A stretch of 44,374 nt of DNA from Paracoccaceae bacterium (GCA_947504705.1 CANNIA010000029.1:1-44374), one strand, 5' to 3'; counted from the first letter of the stretch, positions 16,084 to 25,483 are shown. A program made the numbers and translations. Notes: generated from the sequence alone by a model not told the origin.

Positions 16084-16917
16084 ATGCGTCGGCTTGGCCT
16101 GTCTTTGATCCTTTGTCTTCTGCCGGTCCTGAGCCATGCTCAGGACCGGGCCGAGACCCTGGCCGACATCCGGGTTGAGCTTGGCCAACTTGCGGCCGAG
16201 TTCAACGCGCTGAAGGCCGAGCTTGTCGCCAGTGGGGCTGCTGCCAATGGCAGTGCCGGGGGCGATGCGCTGACGCGGATGGATACGATCGAGGCCGAGC
16301 TTGCGCGTCTGAACGCGCAGACCGAAGAGATCGAGTTGAAACTGAACCGGGTGGTCTCGGACGGGACCAACCGGGTTGGCGATCTGGAATACCGCTTGTG
16401 CGAAGTGACCGACGGCTGCGATCCGGCGAACCTGGGCGCGACCTCGGTTCTGGGGGAAACCGGCGTGGCGGCTGCCGATCCTTTGGCTGCGGGTACCGAA
16501 ACTGGCACTGATACCGGGACCGGGGTTGAACTTGCCGTGGCCGAACAGGAAGATTTCGACCGCGCCAAGGAAGTCTATGGCCAAAGCGACTTTGCTGGGG
16601 CGGCGGATTTGTTTGGCACCTATTCCCAGGCCTATCCCGGTGGGCCGTTGGTGCCCGAGGCACTGTTCCTGCGCGGCGAGGCGTTGAACCAGTTGGGTGA
16701 TACTTCGAACGCGGCACGGGCCTATCTGGATGCGTTCAACGCCAATCCTGAGGGACCCTTTGCGCCGGATGCCTTGCTGAAGCTGGGCGAAGGGTTGGGC
16801 GCGCTGGGTCAGGTGCCCGAGGCTTGCGTGACCTTGGGCGAGGTCGGCGCGCGCTTCCCCGGCAGCATAGCGGCCACGCAATCGACTGTGGCGATGCAGG
16901 GGCTGGGGTGCCAGTAG
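16084..16917 (+). CDS. cpoB: Cell division coordinator CpoB (YbgF)
   Basis: A 277-residue periplasmic protein. The signal peptide is MRRLGLSLILCLLPVLSHA, cleaved before QDRAE. A coiled-coil region (about 22-110: LADIRVELGQLAAEFNALKA, IEAELARLNAQTEEIELKLN) would trimerise, and a CEV...GC pair follows. The C-terminal TPR domain (about 150-277) has FDRAKEVYGQSDFAGAADLF, then VPEALFLRGEALNQLGDTSN and PDALLKLGEGLGALGQVPEA. CpoB binds TolA and couples outer-membrane constriction to wall synthesis. It begins four bases after pal and overlaps the tilS start. Confidence 0.93.
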   Translation: MRRLGLSLILCLLPVLSHAQDRAETLADIRVELGQLAAEFNALKAELVASGAAANGSAGGDALTRMDTIEAELARLNAQTEEIELKLNRVVSDGTNRVGDLEYRLCEVTDGCDPANLGATSVLGETGVAAADPLAAGTETGTDTGTGVELAVAEQEDFDRAKEVYGQSDFAGAADLFGTYSQAYPGGPLVPEALFLRGEALNQLGDTSNAARAYLDAFNANPEGPFAPDALLKLGEGLGALGQVPEACVTLGEVGARFPGSIAATQSTVAMQGLGCQ

Positions 16918-18110
16918 GGGCTGAGGATCGTCTGATCGGGCTGATCCGCGCCGGGCTGCCGCCTGCGCAAACCATTGGAGTGGCGCTGTCGGGCGGGGGG
17001 GATTCCCTCGCCCTTCTGCATTTGACACTGCGGGTGGGGTTTGCGGTCGAAGCGGTGACAGTGGATCATCGGCTGCGGGCGGAAAGCACGGATGAGGCGG
17101 CCAAGGTGGCGACGGATTGTGCGGCGCTGGGGGTGCGGCACGAGGTCCGGGTCTGGCAGCATGGCACGGTGCAAGGCAATCTGATGGATGCGGCGCGACA
17201 GGCGCGGCTTGGGCTGATCGCAGGTTGGGCGCGGGAGCGGGGCATTGGGGTTGTGGCCTTGGGCCATACGCGGGACGATCAGGCCGAGACGGTTCTGATG
17301 GGGCTGGCGCGGGCCGGTGGGCTTGCCGGGCTGTCGGGGATGCGGGCGTCGTGGGAGGATGATGGTGTCCGGTTCTGTCGCCCTTTACTGGCGGCAGGGC
17401 GGGAGGAGTTGCGCGACTGGCTAAGGGGTCGGGGCATTGCCTGGATCGACGATCCAACGAATGACAACGAGAGGTTCACCCGGACCCGCGCCCGGCGGGC
17501 GCTTGCGGCGCTCGCCCCGCTTGGGATCACAGCGGAGCGGCTGACCGAGGTGGCCGGGCATCTGGCCGAGGCGCAGGCGGCAGTGGCAGCGCAGGTCGCA
17601 GGGGTGGCTGGGCGGTTGGTCCGCGAAGAAGCGGGGGCGCTTTTGATCGATGCGGGCCTTTGGGACGAGCCAGTGGAAGTGCGGCGACAGCTGGTCCGGG
17701 CGGCGATGATCTGGCTGGCTGGATCTGAAGGGGTGCCAAGGGCGGCGGACCTGTCGCGGCTGATGGCGGCGATGGCCGAGGGGCGGGATGCGACGCTTTC
17801 GGGGTGCCGGTTCCGCAAGGGCTGGCTGATGCGCGAGCCACGCGCTGTGGGCGGGCCGGTTGCCCTGGGTCAACTGTGGGACGGGCGGTGGCAGGTCAAA
17901 GGTGCAGCTGGTGAAGTGCGCGTATTGGGGGTCGAGGGTCTGCCGCTGTGCCCGGACTGGCGGGCGACGGGCCTTCCGCGTGAGGTTTTGCTGGTGACGC
18001 CGGGTCTGTGGCAGGGCGATCAGCTTCTGGCGGCCCCGCTTGCCGGGTTTCTGGGCGGTGCAGAGGCCCGGATCGAGCGGAGCTTTCACCTTTTCGGACT
18101 ATCGCATTGA
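16908..18110 (+). CDS. tilS: tRNA(Ile)-lysidine synthase TilS
   Basis: A 400-residue N-type ATP pyrophosphatase that converts C34 of the minor tRNA-Ile(CAU) to lysidine, changing codon reading from AUG to AUA. The PP-loop VALSGGGDSLALLHL is at about 26-40, followed by VDHRLRAESTDEAAKVATDC, LGHTRDDQAETVLMGLARAG and IDDPTNDNERFTRTRARRAL, all diagnostic. The C-terminal part (about 310-400) is less conserved. GTG 16908 follows AGGGGCTGGG and overlaps cpoB by ten bases; the frame is open upstream only through cpoB. It is translationally coupled to the tol operon. Confidence 0.93.
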   Translation: MPVGAEDRLIGLIRAGLPPAQTIGVALSGGGDSLALLHLTLRVGFAVEAVTVDHRLRAESTDEAAKVATDCAALGVRHEVRVWQHGTVQGNLMDAARQARLGLIAGWARERGIGVVALGHTRDDQAETVLMGLARAGGLAGLSGMRASWEDDGVRFCRPLLAAGREELRDWLRGRGIAWIDDPTNDNERFTRTRARRALAALAPLGITAERLTEVAGHLAEAQAAVAAQVAGVAGRLVREEAGALLIDAGLWDEPVEVRRQLVRAAMIWLAGSEGVPRAADLSRLMAAMAEGRDATLSGCRFRKGWLMREPRAVGGPVALGQLWDGRWQVKGAAGEVRVLGVEGLPLCPDWRATGLPREVLLVTPGLWQGDQLLAAPLAGFLGGAEARIERSFHLFGLSH

Positions 18111-18134
18111 ACCCCGGCAGCAAAAGTCTATCTT
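18107..18134 (+). promoter_or_regulatory. Candidate promoter for ftsH
   Basis: TTGAAC (18107-18112), 16-bp spacer, TATCTT (18129-18134), 51 bp before the ftsH GTG. It overlaps the tilS stop codon. The hexamers fit a sigma-70-type site. FtsH is often heat-induced, but no clear sigma-32 element is seen. Confidence 0.5.
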
Positions 18135-18185
18135 GGGGAAAGGCCGCTGCCCTGAGGGATAAGCGGGTCAAACAGGAGATGCCTC

Positions 18186-20108
18186 GTGGGCAATATGCGT
18201 AACGTCGCGTTCTGGGTTGTGCTTTTGGTGCTGCTCATGGCGTTGTTCCAGCTTTTCACCGGCGGCCAGAATGCGCTGTCCTCACGCGAGCTGAGCTATT
18301 CGGAATTTCTGAAAGAAGTCGCCAATGACAAGGTCGCCGCCGTGGTCATGGACGGTGAGCAGATCACGATCAAGGGCAAGGACGGCAGCTCGACCTTCGC
18401 GATCATGCCCGAAGGCGCTGTGATCAGCGAAGACTTGACGCGGCAGTTGGTGGCCATGGGTGTCGATATTCAGGCCGAGCCGCAGGCGCAATCGGGGATG
18501 ATGTCGGTTCTGATGACCTTCCTGCCCTTCCTCGTGCTGATCGGGGTCTGGATCTTTTTCATGAACCGGATGCAGGGCGGCGGGAAAGGCGGGGCGATGG
18601 GCTTTGGCAAAAGCCGTGCGAAACTGCTCACCGAAAAGCAGGGGCGTGTGACGTTTGACGACGTTGCGGGCATCGATGAGGCCAAGGAAGAGCTTGAGGA
18701 AATCGTCGAGTTCCTTCGGAACCCGCAGAAGTTCTCGCGACTTGGCGGCAAGATCCCGAAGGGCGCGCTGCTGGTTGGCCCTCCGGGCACCGGCAAGACG
18801 CTTCTCGCCCGTGCAATTGCGGGTGAGGCGGGGGTGCCGTTCTTCACGATCTCTGGCTCCGACTTTGTGGAAATGTTTGTTGGTGTGGGCGCGTCCCGTG
18901 TCCGCGACATGTTTGAGCAGGCCAAGAAGAATGCGCCCTGCATCGTTTTCATCGACGAGATTGACGCTGTGGGCCGTGCCCGGGGTGTTGGCATGGGCGG
19001 CGGCAATGACGAACGCGAACAGACCTTGAACCAGCTTTTGGTCGAGATGGACGGGTTCGAGGCGAATGAGGGCGTGATCATCATCGCGGCCACCAACCGC
19101 AAGGATGTGCTGGACCCGGCCTTGCTGCGTCCGGGCCGGTTCGACCGGCAGATCACGGTCAGCAATCCCGATATCAAGGGGCGCGAGAAGATCTTGGCAG
19201 TGCATGCCCGCAAAGTGCCGCTGGGGCCGGATGTCGACCTGCGGATCATCGCACGGGGCACGCCGGGCTTTTCCGGTGCCGACCTTGCGAACCTGGTGAA
19301 CGAGGCGGCGTTGCTGGCGGCGCGGGTGAACCGCCGCTTTGTCACCATGATCGACATCGAGAATGCCAAGGACAAGGTCATGATGGGCCCTGAACGCCGC
19401 AGCATGGTCATGTCGCCGGAAGACAAGGAAATGACGGCGTATCACGAGGCTGGCCATGCCATCGTCGGGATGAAACTGCCGAAATGCGATCCGGTCTACA
19501 AGGCGACGATCATGCCGCGGGGCGGGGCCTTGGGCATGGTGATGAGCCTGCCGGAAATGGACCGCCATTCCTGGCACAAGGACCAGATGAAGGACCGCAT
19601 TGCCATGGGCATGGCGGGCAAGGCCGCCGAGATCAAGAAATGGGGCGACGACCGCGTTTCTTCGGGTGCCTCGGGCGATATCCAAAGCGTGTCGGCGGTG
19701 GCCCGCGCCATGGTGATGCGCTGGGGGATGTCGGAAAAGATCGGCAACATCGATTATTCCGAAGCGCATGAAGGCTATCAGGGCAATGCTGGTGGCTTCT
19801 CGGTTTCGGCGGAAACCAAGCGGGTGATCGAGGACGAAGTGAAGGCGATCATCGACGAGGGTTATGAGCGCGCGATGCAGATCCTGACCGAGCACGAAGA
19901 AGCGTTCGAGCGGCTGGCCAAAGGCCTGCTGGAATATGAAACCCTGACGGGCGACGAAATCCGCAAGGTTCTGGAAGGCGAGCCTTTGGGCGGCGATGAC
20001 TCTGGGACGAAGCCTCCATCGGGCGGAACGCCATCGATTGCCGGGCTGCCGAAGACGCGGGCGCGCAAGCCGAAGCCCGATCCCGAGCCGCAACCGGCAC
20101 CGATGTAA
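18186..20108 (+). CDS. ftsH: ATP-dependent zinc metalloprotease FtsH
   Basis: A 640-residue membrane AAA+ protease that degrades misassembled membrane proteins and regulators such as LpxC or sigma-32. Span 1 (about 7-24) and span 2 (about 107-126) flank a periplasmic loop. The AAA domain has Walker A GPPGTGKT (198-205), Walker B IVFIDEID (253-260) and the arginine-finger region LLRPGRFDR. The zinc site is HEAGH (420-424), with the third ligand region further on. The disordered C-terminus is Pro/Lys-rich ([13 protein letters not shown]). GTG 18186 follows AGGAG at eight bases and gives the expected MGNxRNVAFW start. It has its own terminator. Confidence 0.97.
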   Translation: MGNMRNVAFWVVLLVLLMALFQLFTGGQNALSSRELSYSEFLKEVANDKVAAVVMDGEQITIKGKDGSSTFAIMPEGAVISEDLTRQLVAMGVDIQAEPQAQSGMMSVLMTFLPFLVLIGVWIFFMNRMQGGGKGGAMGFGKSRAKLLTEKQGRVTFDDVAGIDEAKEELEEIVEFLRNPQKFSRLGGKIPKGALLVGPPGTGKTLLARAIAGEAGVPFFTISGSDFVEMFVGVGASRVRDMFEQAKKNAPCIVFIDEIDAVGRARGVGMGGGNDEREQTLNQLLVEMDGFEANEGVIIIAATNRKDVLDPALLRPGRFDRQITVSNPDIKGREKILAVHARKVPLGPDVDLRIIARGTPGFSGADLANLVNEAALLAARVNRRFVTMIDIENAKDKVMMGPERRSMVMSPEDKEMTAYHEAGHAIVGMKLPKCDPVYKATIMPRGGALGMVMSLPEMDRHSWHKDQMKDRIAMGMAGKAAEIKKWGDDRVSSGASGDIQSVSAVARAMVMRWGMSEKIGNIDYSEAHEGYQGNAGGFSVSAETKRVIEDEVKAIIDEGYERAMQILTEHEEAFERLAKGLLEYETLTGDEIRKVLEGEPLGGDDSGTKPPSGGTPSIAGLPKTRARKPKPDPEPQPAPM

Positions 20109-20112
20109 GCGA

Positions 20113-20140
20113 AAGGCCCCGCCCCGGCGGGGCCTTTTCT
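20113..20140 (+). terminator. Intrinsic terminator after ftsH
   Basis: Stem AAGGCCCCGC (20113-20122), loop CCCG, GCGGGGCCTT (20127-20136), then TTCTTTTC. A strong hairpin with a T-rich tail, five bases after the stop. Confidence 0.9.
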
Positions 20141-20150
20141 TTTCAAAGGC

Positions 20151-20192
20151 GGAATTCGCACGAATTCCGTCACGATTTCGGGGCGGAAATCG
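20151..20192. repeat. Dispersed intergenic element B, copy 1
   Basis: Two tandem hairpins after the ftsH terminator: GGAATTCG/CGAATTCC (20151-20158, 20161-20168) and CGATTTC/GAAATCG (20173-20179, 20186-20192). A related copy with three hairpins is at 32761-32828. The pattern, not exact sequence, is shared. Confidence 0.65.
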
Positions 20193-20252
20193 ATCTGGCG
20201 GAACCGGATCGCCCTGGGTTAGGCTTTCGGGATTGACCCGGCGGAGGATCGG

Positions 20253-21224
20253 ATGCTGAAGGCCTACAGATCGCGCGGAAACCGGCTGGAGGCGGTCGAC
20301 CTGGCCACCGGGCACTTGGGCGATGCGCTCTGGATCGACCTTGAAGCGCCAAGCCGGGCCGAGGAGGATGCCGTCGAGGCGGCCTCTGGCATCGGCATTC
20401 CGACGCGCGAGGATATGCAGGAAATCGAGGTTTCGTCCCGCTTCTACCGCGAGGGCGACGCGCTGTTTCTGACCGCGCAGATATTGGAGACGCAAAGCGA
20501 GCGCGAAACCGAGATTGGCCCGGCGACCTTTGTGCTGCTGCCAGACCGGCTGGTTTCGGTGCATTACCATCAGCCGGGATCTTTCAAGCATTTCGCCGAC
20601 TGGTCGGCCCGGCATGACCTGCCCTTGGCCAGCGGGATGGATGCGTTGCTGGGACTTCTGGAATCGGTGGTCGACCGGCTGGCCGATATTCTGGAGGGCG
20701 AGGCGCGCAAGCTTGATACGCTCTCGAAAGCGATTTTCGCGGCGCATCGACCCAGCGGCAAGGGAGAGACGCTGGGCGTCGTGCTGCAGCGGATCGGGCG
20801 GGCCGAGGATCTGAACGCCAAGGCCAGCGAAAGCCTGACGACGCTGCATCGGCTGGTCGGTTATCTGACGCTGGGTGCCGAGGGGCCGCAAGAATTGGGC
20901 GAGGCCGAGCTAAAGCGGACACGGACCCTGTCGCAGGACATCCAATCGTTGCGCGAAGTGGCCGGGACGCAAGGCGCGAAGATCATCTTCCTGCTGGATG
21001 CGACGCTGGGGGTGATCAACATCCGGCAGTCCGACATCATCAAGATCTTCTCGGTCGTGGCCTTCGTCTTCCTGCCGCCGACCCTGACTGCCAGCATCTA
21101 TGGGATGAACTTCGATGCCATGCCGGAACTGCACTGGCGCTGGGGCTATCCAATGGCGCTGGGGCTGATGGCGCTGTCGGCCTTTGTGCCCTGGCTTTTG
21201 TTTCGCTGGAAGAAATGGCTGTGA
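20253..21224 (+). CDS. corA: CorA-family divalent-cation transporter
   Basis: A 323-residue inner-membrane transporter of the 2-TM-GxN family (CorA/ZntB). A large cytoplasmic N-terminal domain (about 1-255) contains LWIDLEAPSRAEEDAVEAA and long helices, including GVVLQRIGRAEDLNAKASES. Spans are at about 262-282 (IIKIFSVVAFVFLPPTLTAS) and 300-318 (PMALGLMALSAFVPWLLF). The pore signature YGMNF is at about 283-287. The signature supports Mg2+/Co2+ transport, but a Zn2+ exporter (ZntB) cannot be excluded by eye. It ends with a Lys-rich tail, and the next gene is 12 bp on. Confidence 0.88.
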   Translation: MLKAYRSRGNRLEAVDLATGHLGDALWIDLEAPSRAEEDAVEAASGIGIPTREDMQEIEVSSRFYREGDALFLTAQILETQSERETEIGPATFVLLPDRLVSVHYHQPGSFKHFADWSARHDLPLASGMDALLGLLESVVDRLADILEGEARKLDTLSKAIFAAHRPSGKGETLGVVLQRIGRAEDLNAKASESLTTLHRLVGYLTLGAEGPQELGEAELKRTRTLSQDIQSLREVAGTQGAKIIFLLDATLGVINIRQSDIIKIFSVVAFVFLPPTLTASIYGMNFDAMPELHWRWGYPMALGLMALSAFVPWLLFRWKKWL

Positions 21225-21236
21225 GATGAGGTTCTG

Positions 21237-21845
21237 ATGCCGGTTCTGATCCCTACCACCTTCAAGGCCCGTATTGTCTGGCTGGGCGCCCAGTTTCGCC
21301 CGGTGGAGCGGCTGGTGATCCAGTCGGAACCCTTAGGCGAAATGCGTCTGAGTTTCGCGGGGCTGGAGGGCGAAGTGCATGCCGGGCTGACGCGCCCTTC
21401 TTGCAGCCGGGTGACGGCGCAATATCCGAAGGGGACGGAAATCCGCAATGTGCGGCAGTTGACTGTGGTCAGTGCCGAGGAGATGGCCGAAGTGGCGGCG
21501 GGCATGGGGTTGGCTGGGTTTGACTACCCCTGGATCGGGGCCTCGGTCGTTCTGGAGGGGATCCCGGATCTGACCCATCTGCCGCCCTCCAGCCGGTTGC
21601 AGGGGCCAGATGGGGTGACGATTGTCGTCGACATGTTAAACCAGCCTTGCCAGCAGGTGGCAGCGACGATTGCGAAGGCTGGGCATGAAGGGGCCAAGCG
21701 GTTCCGCAGTGCGGCAAAGGGCAAGCGCGGGGTGACGGCTTGGGTCGAGCGGGAAGGTGTCTTGCGGCTGGGGGATGAGATGGTGCTGCATGTGCCGGAC
21801 CAACGGGTCTGGGCGCATCTGGAGGCGGTGCGCAAAGGGGGTTGA
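21237..21845 (+). CDS. MOSC domain-containing protein
   Basis: A 202-residue cytosolic protein, co-directional with corA after 12 bp. The pattern LTRPSCSRVTAQYPKGTEIR, then RQLTVVSAEEMAEVAAGMGL, DYPWIGASVVLEGIPDLTHL and VVDMLNQPC fits the C-terminal MOSC domain of molybdenum cofactor sulfurase-like proteins, including the single conserved cysteine that would carry a sulfur. A stand-alone MOSC protein has no assigned substrate here. ATG 21237 is the first start after corA. The MOSC call rests on recalled family patterns and is good but not certain; the pathway is unknown. Confidence 0.8.
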   Translation: MPVLIPTTFKARIVWLGAQFRPVERLVIQSEPLGEMRLSFAGLEGEVHAGLTRPSCSRVTAQYPKGTEIRNVRQLTVVSAEEMAEVAAGMGLAGFDYPWIGASVVLEGIPDLTHLPPSSRLQGPDGVTIVVDMLNQPCQQVAATIAKAGHEGAKRFRSAAKGKRGVTAWVEREGVLRLGDEMVLHVPDQRVWAHLEAVRKGG

Positions 21846-21865
21846 GGGCTGCGGGTTTGGCTGGC

Positions 21866-21922
21866 CGCCGGCGAGCTTCGCGCCCCGCGGACCCCCCGCG
21901 GGATATTTGGAGAAGAGAAAGA
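21866..21922. repeat. Dispersed intergenic element A, short copy 3
   Basis: CCCGCGG (21884-21890), loop ACCCC, CCGCGGG (21896-21902), followed by ATATTTGGAGAAGAGAAAG. The tail matches the long copies almost exactly. It is 38 bp after the MOSC gene, so it may act as its terminator. Confidence 0.6.
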
Positions 21923-22011
21923 CATTTTGAATTGAATTGACGGTATCGGAGGGGCCCTGGTGGCGCTCTATGCGGGCGATGTCGCAGGCTGGCGAATTTT
22001 CGGGCCTTTAC

Positions 22012-22024
22012 GTCGGAATCCGAC
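22012..22024. promoter_or_regulatory. GTCGGA-A-TCCGAC palindrome in the fhs leader
   Basis: Perfect 13-bp palindrome, 64 bp before the fhs start. It could be an operator or a short leader hairpin. No match to a known site was recognised. The rest of the 240-bp space holds the element at 21866-21922 and nothing else identified. Confidence 0.3.
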
Positions 22025-22088
22025 TCCAATTCAGGCCGATCCCCCGCTATCACGGCGCTAACAGAAATCCGCCCTCTGGGAGAGAGTC

Positions 22089-23765
22089 ATGGCCTTCAAG
22101 ACCGATATCGAGATTGCGCGCGAAGCGAAGAAGAAACCGATCATGGAGATCGGCGCCAAGCTGGGCATCCCGTCGGAGCATCTGCTGCCCTATGGCCATG
22201 ACAAGGCCAAGGTGAGCCAGGAGTTCATCAAGTCCTTGGCCGGCAAAAAGGACGGCAAGCTGATCCTTGTCACCGCGATCAACCCGACCCCGGCAGGCGA
22301 GGGCAAGACCACCACCACCGTGGGTCTGGGCGACGGTCTGAACCGGATCGGCAAGAAGGCCGTGGTCTGTATCCGCGAAGCCTCGCTCGGGCCCAACTTC
22401 GGGATGAAGGGCGGCGCTGCGGGCGGCGGGATGTCTCAGGTCGTGCCGATGGAGGAGATGAACCTTCACTTCACCGGCGACTTCCACGCGATCACCTCCG
22501 CCCACAACCTTTTGTCGGCGATGATCGACAACCACATCTACTGGGGCAATGAACTGGCGATCGACGAGCGTCGGATCGTCTGGCGCCGGGTCATGGACAT
22601 GAACGACCGCGCGCTGCGCGACATCGTGGTCAACCTTGGCGGCGTGTCGAACGGCTTCCCGCGCCAGACCGGCTTTGACATCACGGTGGCGTCCGAAGTC
22701 ATGGCGATCCTGTGCCTGTCGAACGATCTGGAAGACCTGCAAAAGCGGCTGGGCGACATTGTTGTCGCCTATACCCGTGAGAAGAAGGCGATCTACTGCC
22801 GCGACATCAAGGCCGATGGCGCGATGACCGTCCTTTTGAAAGACGCGATGCAGCCGAATATCGTGCAGACGCTGGAGAACAACCCGGCCTTCGTCCATGG
22901 CGGCCCGTTTGCCAACATCGCCCACGGCTGCAACTCGGTCATCGCGACCAAGACCGCGCTGAAGCTGGGCGAGTATGTCGTCACTGAGGCTGGTTTCGGT
23001 GCTGACCTTGGCGCGGAAAAGTTCTTTGACATCAAGTGCCGCAAGGCTGGGCTGAAGCCCTCGGCCGCGGTGATCGTGGCTACGGTCCGCGCGATGAAGA
23101 TGAACGGCGGCGTGGCGAAAGCCGACCTTGGGGCCGAGAATGTCGATGCCGTCAAGAAGGGCTGCCCGAACCTTGGCCGCCATATCGGCAACGTCAAGGG
23201 CTTTGGCGTGCCGGTCGTCGTGGCGATCAACCATTTCTACAGCGACACTGATGCTGAAATCGCCGCCGTGCAGGCCTATGTCGCCGAGCAGGGCGCAGAA
23301 GCGATCCTGTGCAAGCATTGGGCGCTGGGCTCGGCCGGGATCGAGGAGCTGGCGCACAAGGTCGTGTCGCTGGCAGAATCCGGTGCTGCGAACTTTGCGC
23401 CAATCTACCCGGATGACATGCCGCTGTTCCAGAAGCTGGAGACGATTGCCAAGCGGATCTATCACGCTGACGAAGTGATCGCCGACAAGTCGATCCGCGA
23501 CCAGCTGAAGACCTGGGAAGCTGCTGGTTACGGCCATCTGCCGATCTGCGTCGCCAAGACACAGTATAGCTTCACCACCGACCCGACAGTGCGCGGCGCG
23601 CCGACGGGCCATTCGGTGCCGGTCCGCGAAGTGCGGCTGTCGGCAGGGGCTGGCTTTGTCGTCGCGATCTGCGGCGAGATCATGACGATGCCTGGCCTGC
23701 CCAAGGTTCCGTCGGCCGAAGTGATCCGGCTGAACGACGAGGGGCATGTCGAGGGCCTGTTCTAA
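22089..23765 (+). CDS. fhs: Formate--tetrahydrofolate ligase
   Basis: A 558-residue cytosolic enzyme that makes 10-formyl-THF from formate, THF and ATP. P-loop-like [18 protein letters not shown] (about 72-90) is the family nucleotide site. Further marks are [55 protein letters not shown] and [20 protein letters not shown], with the C-terminal [20 protein letters not shown]. The length is that of the family. ATG 22089 follows GGGAGAGAG. Together with folD it covers formate entry into the C1 pool and interconversion to methylene-THF; such pairs are common in Rhodobacterales that assimilate or oxidise C1 compounds. It has its own terminator. Confidence 0.97.
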   Translation: MAFKTDIEIAREAKKKPIMEIGAKLGIPSEHLLPYGHDKAKVSQEFIKSLAGKKDGKLILVTAINPTPAGEGKTTTTVGLGDGLNRIGKKAVVCIREASLGPNFGMKGGAAGGGMSQVVPMEEMNLHFTGDFHAITSAHNLLSAMIDNHIYWGNELAIDERRIVWRRVMDMNDRALRDIVVNLGGVSNGFPRQTGFDITVASEVMAILCLSNDLEDLQKRLGDIVVAYTREKKAIYCRDIKADGAMTVLLKDAMQPNIVQTLENNPAFVHGGPFANIAHGCNSVIATKTALKLGEYVVTEAGFGADLGAEKFFDIKCRKAGLKPSAAVIVATVRAMKMNGGVAKADLGAENVDAVKKGCPNLGRHIGNVKGFGVPVVVAINHFYSDTDAEIAAVQAYVAEQGAEAILCKHWALGSAGIEELAHKVVSLAESGAANFAPIYPDDMPLFQKLETIAKRIYHADEVIADKSIRDQLKTWEAAGYGHLPICVAKTQYSFTTDPTVRGAPTGHSVPVREVRLSAGAGFVVAICGEIMTMPGLPKVPSAEVIRLNDEGHVEGLF

Positions 23766-23789
23766 GCCCCGCTCCACTGGAATAACCTC

Positions 23790-23815
23790 AGGCGCCCTAC
23801 GGGGCGCCTGTTTCA
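23790..23815 (+). terminator. Intrinsic terminator after fhs
   Basis: Stem CAGGCGCCC (23790-23798), loop TACG, GGGCGCCTG (23803-23811), followed by TTTCAT. The UUCG-like tetraloop context is typical, but the T-run is short, so partial read-through to folD is possible. Confidence 0.75.
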
Positions 23816-23853
23816 TCCCGGGGACCCCCGGAAGAAGATTGGATGAGGAAGAG

Positions 23854-24744
23854 ATGACGGCCAAGGTGATCGACGGCAAGGCTTTCGCGGCCAATGTACG
23901 CGGACAGGTGGCGACACATGTCGCGCGGCTGAAGGCGGATCACGGGATCCAGCCGGGGCTGGCCGTGGTGCTGGTGGGGGAAGACCCGGCCTCGAAGGTC
24001 TATGTCAAGAACAAGCATGCCTCGACCATCGAGGTCGGAATGAACTCTTTCGAACATCGGCTGCCTGCCGAGACGGGTGAGGCGGAGCTGCTGGCGCTGA
24101 TCGATCAGCTGAACGCCGACCCTGCGGTGCATGGGATTTTGGTGCAATTGCCGCTGCCGGGGCATCTGAACTCGGAACTGGTGATCAACCGGATCGACCC
24201 GGCCAAGGACGTGGACGGTTTTCACATTTCGAACGTCGGCCTTCTGGGGACCGGGCAGAAGAGCATGGTGCCTTGCACGCCGCTGGGCTGCCTGATGATG
24301 CTGCGGGACCATCATGGCAAGCTGGCAGGCCTGAATGCCGTAGTGGTGGGTCGGTCGAATATTGTCGGCAAACCGATGGCGCAGCTTCTGCTGGGCGACA
24401 GCTGCACGGTGACGATTGCGCATTCGCGGACCAAGGATCTGGCCGAGGTGTGTCGTCGGGCCGATATCTTGGTGGCAGCCGTGGGTCGGCCCGAGATGAT
24501 CACTGGCGACATGGTGCGCCCCGGGGCCACGGTGATTGACGTTGGCATCAACCGGATCGAACGCGACGGCAAAGCGAAGCTTGTTGGGGACGTACATTAC
24601 GAAAGTGCGGCTGTCGTGGCGGGGGCGATCACGCCGGTGCCGGGTGGCGTCGGGCCGATGACGATTGCCTGCCTGCTGGCGAATACGCTGACCGCCTGCT
24701 GCCGGGCCAATGGGCTGGCGGAACCGGAAGGTCTGACCGCATAG
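23854..24744 (+). CDS. folD: Methylene-THF dehydrogenase/cyclohydrolase FolD
   Basis: A 296-residue bifunctional enzyme that oxidises 5,10-methylene-THF with NADP+ and hydrolyses the methenyl product to 10-formyl-[23 protein letters not shown] (the catalytic Lys and Tyr region, about 32-52), [16 protein letters not shown] and the Rossmann segment [18 protein letters not shown] are classical signatures, ending [21 protein letters not shown] 23854, after GAGGAAGAG, gives the normal N-terminus [12 protein letters not shown]. It is 88 bp after fhs, whose product it shares. The gene is convergent with pdeM and its stop touches a hairpin. Confidence 0.97.
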   Translation: MTAKVIDGKAFAANVRGQVATHVARLKADHGIQPGLAVVLVGEDPASKVYVKNKHASTIEVGMNSFEHRLPAETGEAELLALIDQLNADPAVHGILVQLPLPGHLNSELVINRIDPAKDVDGFHISNVGLLGTGQKSMVPCTPLGCLMMLRDHHGKLAGLNAVVVGRSNIVGKPMAQLLLGDSCTVTIAHSRTKDLAEVCRRADILVAAVGRPEMITGDMVRPGATVIDVGINRIERDGKAKLVGDVHYESAAVVAGAITPVPGGVGPMTIACLLANTLTACCRANGLAEPEGLTA

Positions 24745-24762
24745 GTGGGGTAGAACCCCACC
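24744..24762. terminator. GGTGGGGT/ACCCCACC hairpin between folD and pdeM
   Basis: Perfect 8-bp stem (24744-24751, 24755-24762) with a 3-base loop. It begins in the folD stop codon and abuts the pdeM stop. It lacks a T-run but sits exactly between convergent genes, so a bidirectional terminator is plausible. Confidence 0.5.
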
Positions 24763-25407
24763 CTACCTTGGCATGGGAATCGCAAGGACGCGCGGGCCGG
24801 TAAGGATGGCCAGCGCGTCGTTTGCCATTAAGCTGGTCAGCGCTGGATCATGGGCGCGAAGGCCGCCGGTATAGACCCCATAGGCGGGCAAGATCAGGCG
24901 GTCGGCATCGGCGAGAAAGCAGGGTTTCGACTGACCTGCGAGGCGGGCCTTGGGGTGATAATGACCTGAAATCTCAGCCCTTTCACTTGGCTCTGCGATG
25001 TGGCGGAAGGTGAAGGGCGTGAGCTTCAGCTCGGCCCGGTGGGTGCCGCCAATCTCGATCGGTCCGGGGTCGTGGTTGCCGGTGATCCAGGTCCAATTGC
25101 GCCCGGCCATCAGGCGGGTGAGCCAAAGGCGCGAGGCTTCGTCGATCCCATCGGCGGCGGCAAGGTCGTCGAAACTGTCGCCAAGGCAGATCACGGTTTC
25201 CGCTTGGCTGGCTTCCAGGTCGCGGTCGAGTTTTTCCAGTGTCGCCTGCGTCTCATAGGGCGGCAGAAGCGCGCCGCCGCGCCGGGCGAGGCGTTCGGAT
25301 TTGCCGAGGTGCAGGTCGGAGACGGCGAGGGTCTTACGGGCGGGCCAGAAGAGGCCGCCTGAGGGCAGGAGGTGCAGGGTTTCGCCATGAAAGAAGAGCG
25401 GGTGCAT
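24763..25407 (-). CDS. pdeM: Ligase-associated DNA damage response phosphoesterase PdeM
   Basis: A 214-residue calcineurin-like metallophosphoesterase. Metal-binding motifs appear in order: AVSDLHLGKSERLA (about 28-40), CLGDSFDDLA (about 74-83), ITGNHDPG (about 108-115) and ISGHYHPKARL (about 146-156). This pattern, and the Lhr-like helicase immediately upstream on the same strand, match the ligase-associated DNA damage response endonuclease family (PdeM/TIGR04123). In this family the enzyme acts on DNA or phosphodiesters with Mn2+. The gap to the helicase is 76 bp and holds a short dispersed element. The usual ligase and exonuclease partners are not next to it. Confidence 0.88.
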   Translation of the reverse strand: MHPLFFHGETLHLLPSGGLFWPARKTLAVSDLHLGKSERLARRGGALLPPYETQATLEKLDRDLEASQAETVICLGDSFDDLAAADGIDEASRLWLTRLMAGRNWTWITGNHDPGPIEIGGTHRAELKLTPFTFRHIAEPSERAEISGHYHPKARLAGQSKPCFLADADRLILPAYGVYTGGLRAHDPALTSLMANDALAILTGPRVLAIPMPR

Positions 25408-25444
25408 GGGTGCGTTTTGCCCTGCCGTTGTGCCCGTGGCAAGC

Positions 25445-25482
25445 CGGGGCCGCGGGCGGGGATATTTGAGGAAGAGAAAGCC
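25445..25482. repeat. Dispersed intergenic element A, short copy 4
   Basis: CGGGGCCGCGGGCGGGGATA, then TTTGAGGAAGAGAAAGCC, between pdeM and the helicase stop. Here the element reads on the plus strand while both genes are minus. So its orientation does not follow the neighbouring genes. Confidence 0.55.
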
Positions 25483-25483
25483 G

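Noticed and set aside
18282-20891. Minus-strand frame of 869 codons over ftsH and corA
   Set aside because: Shadow of ftsH/corA; it spans the terminator and element B, and the residues are low-complexity His/Arg.
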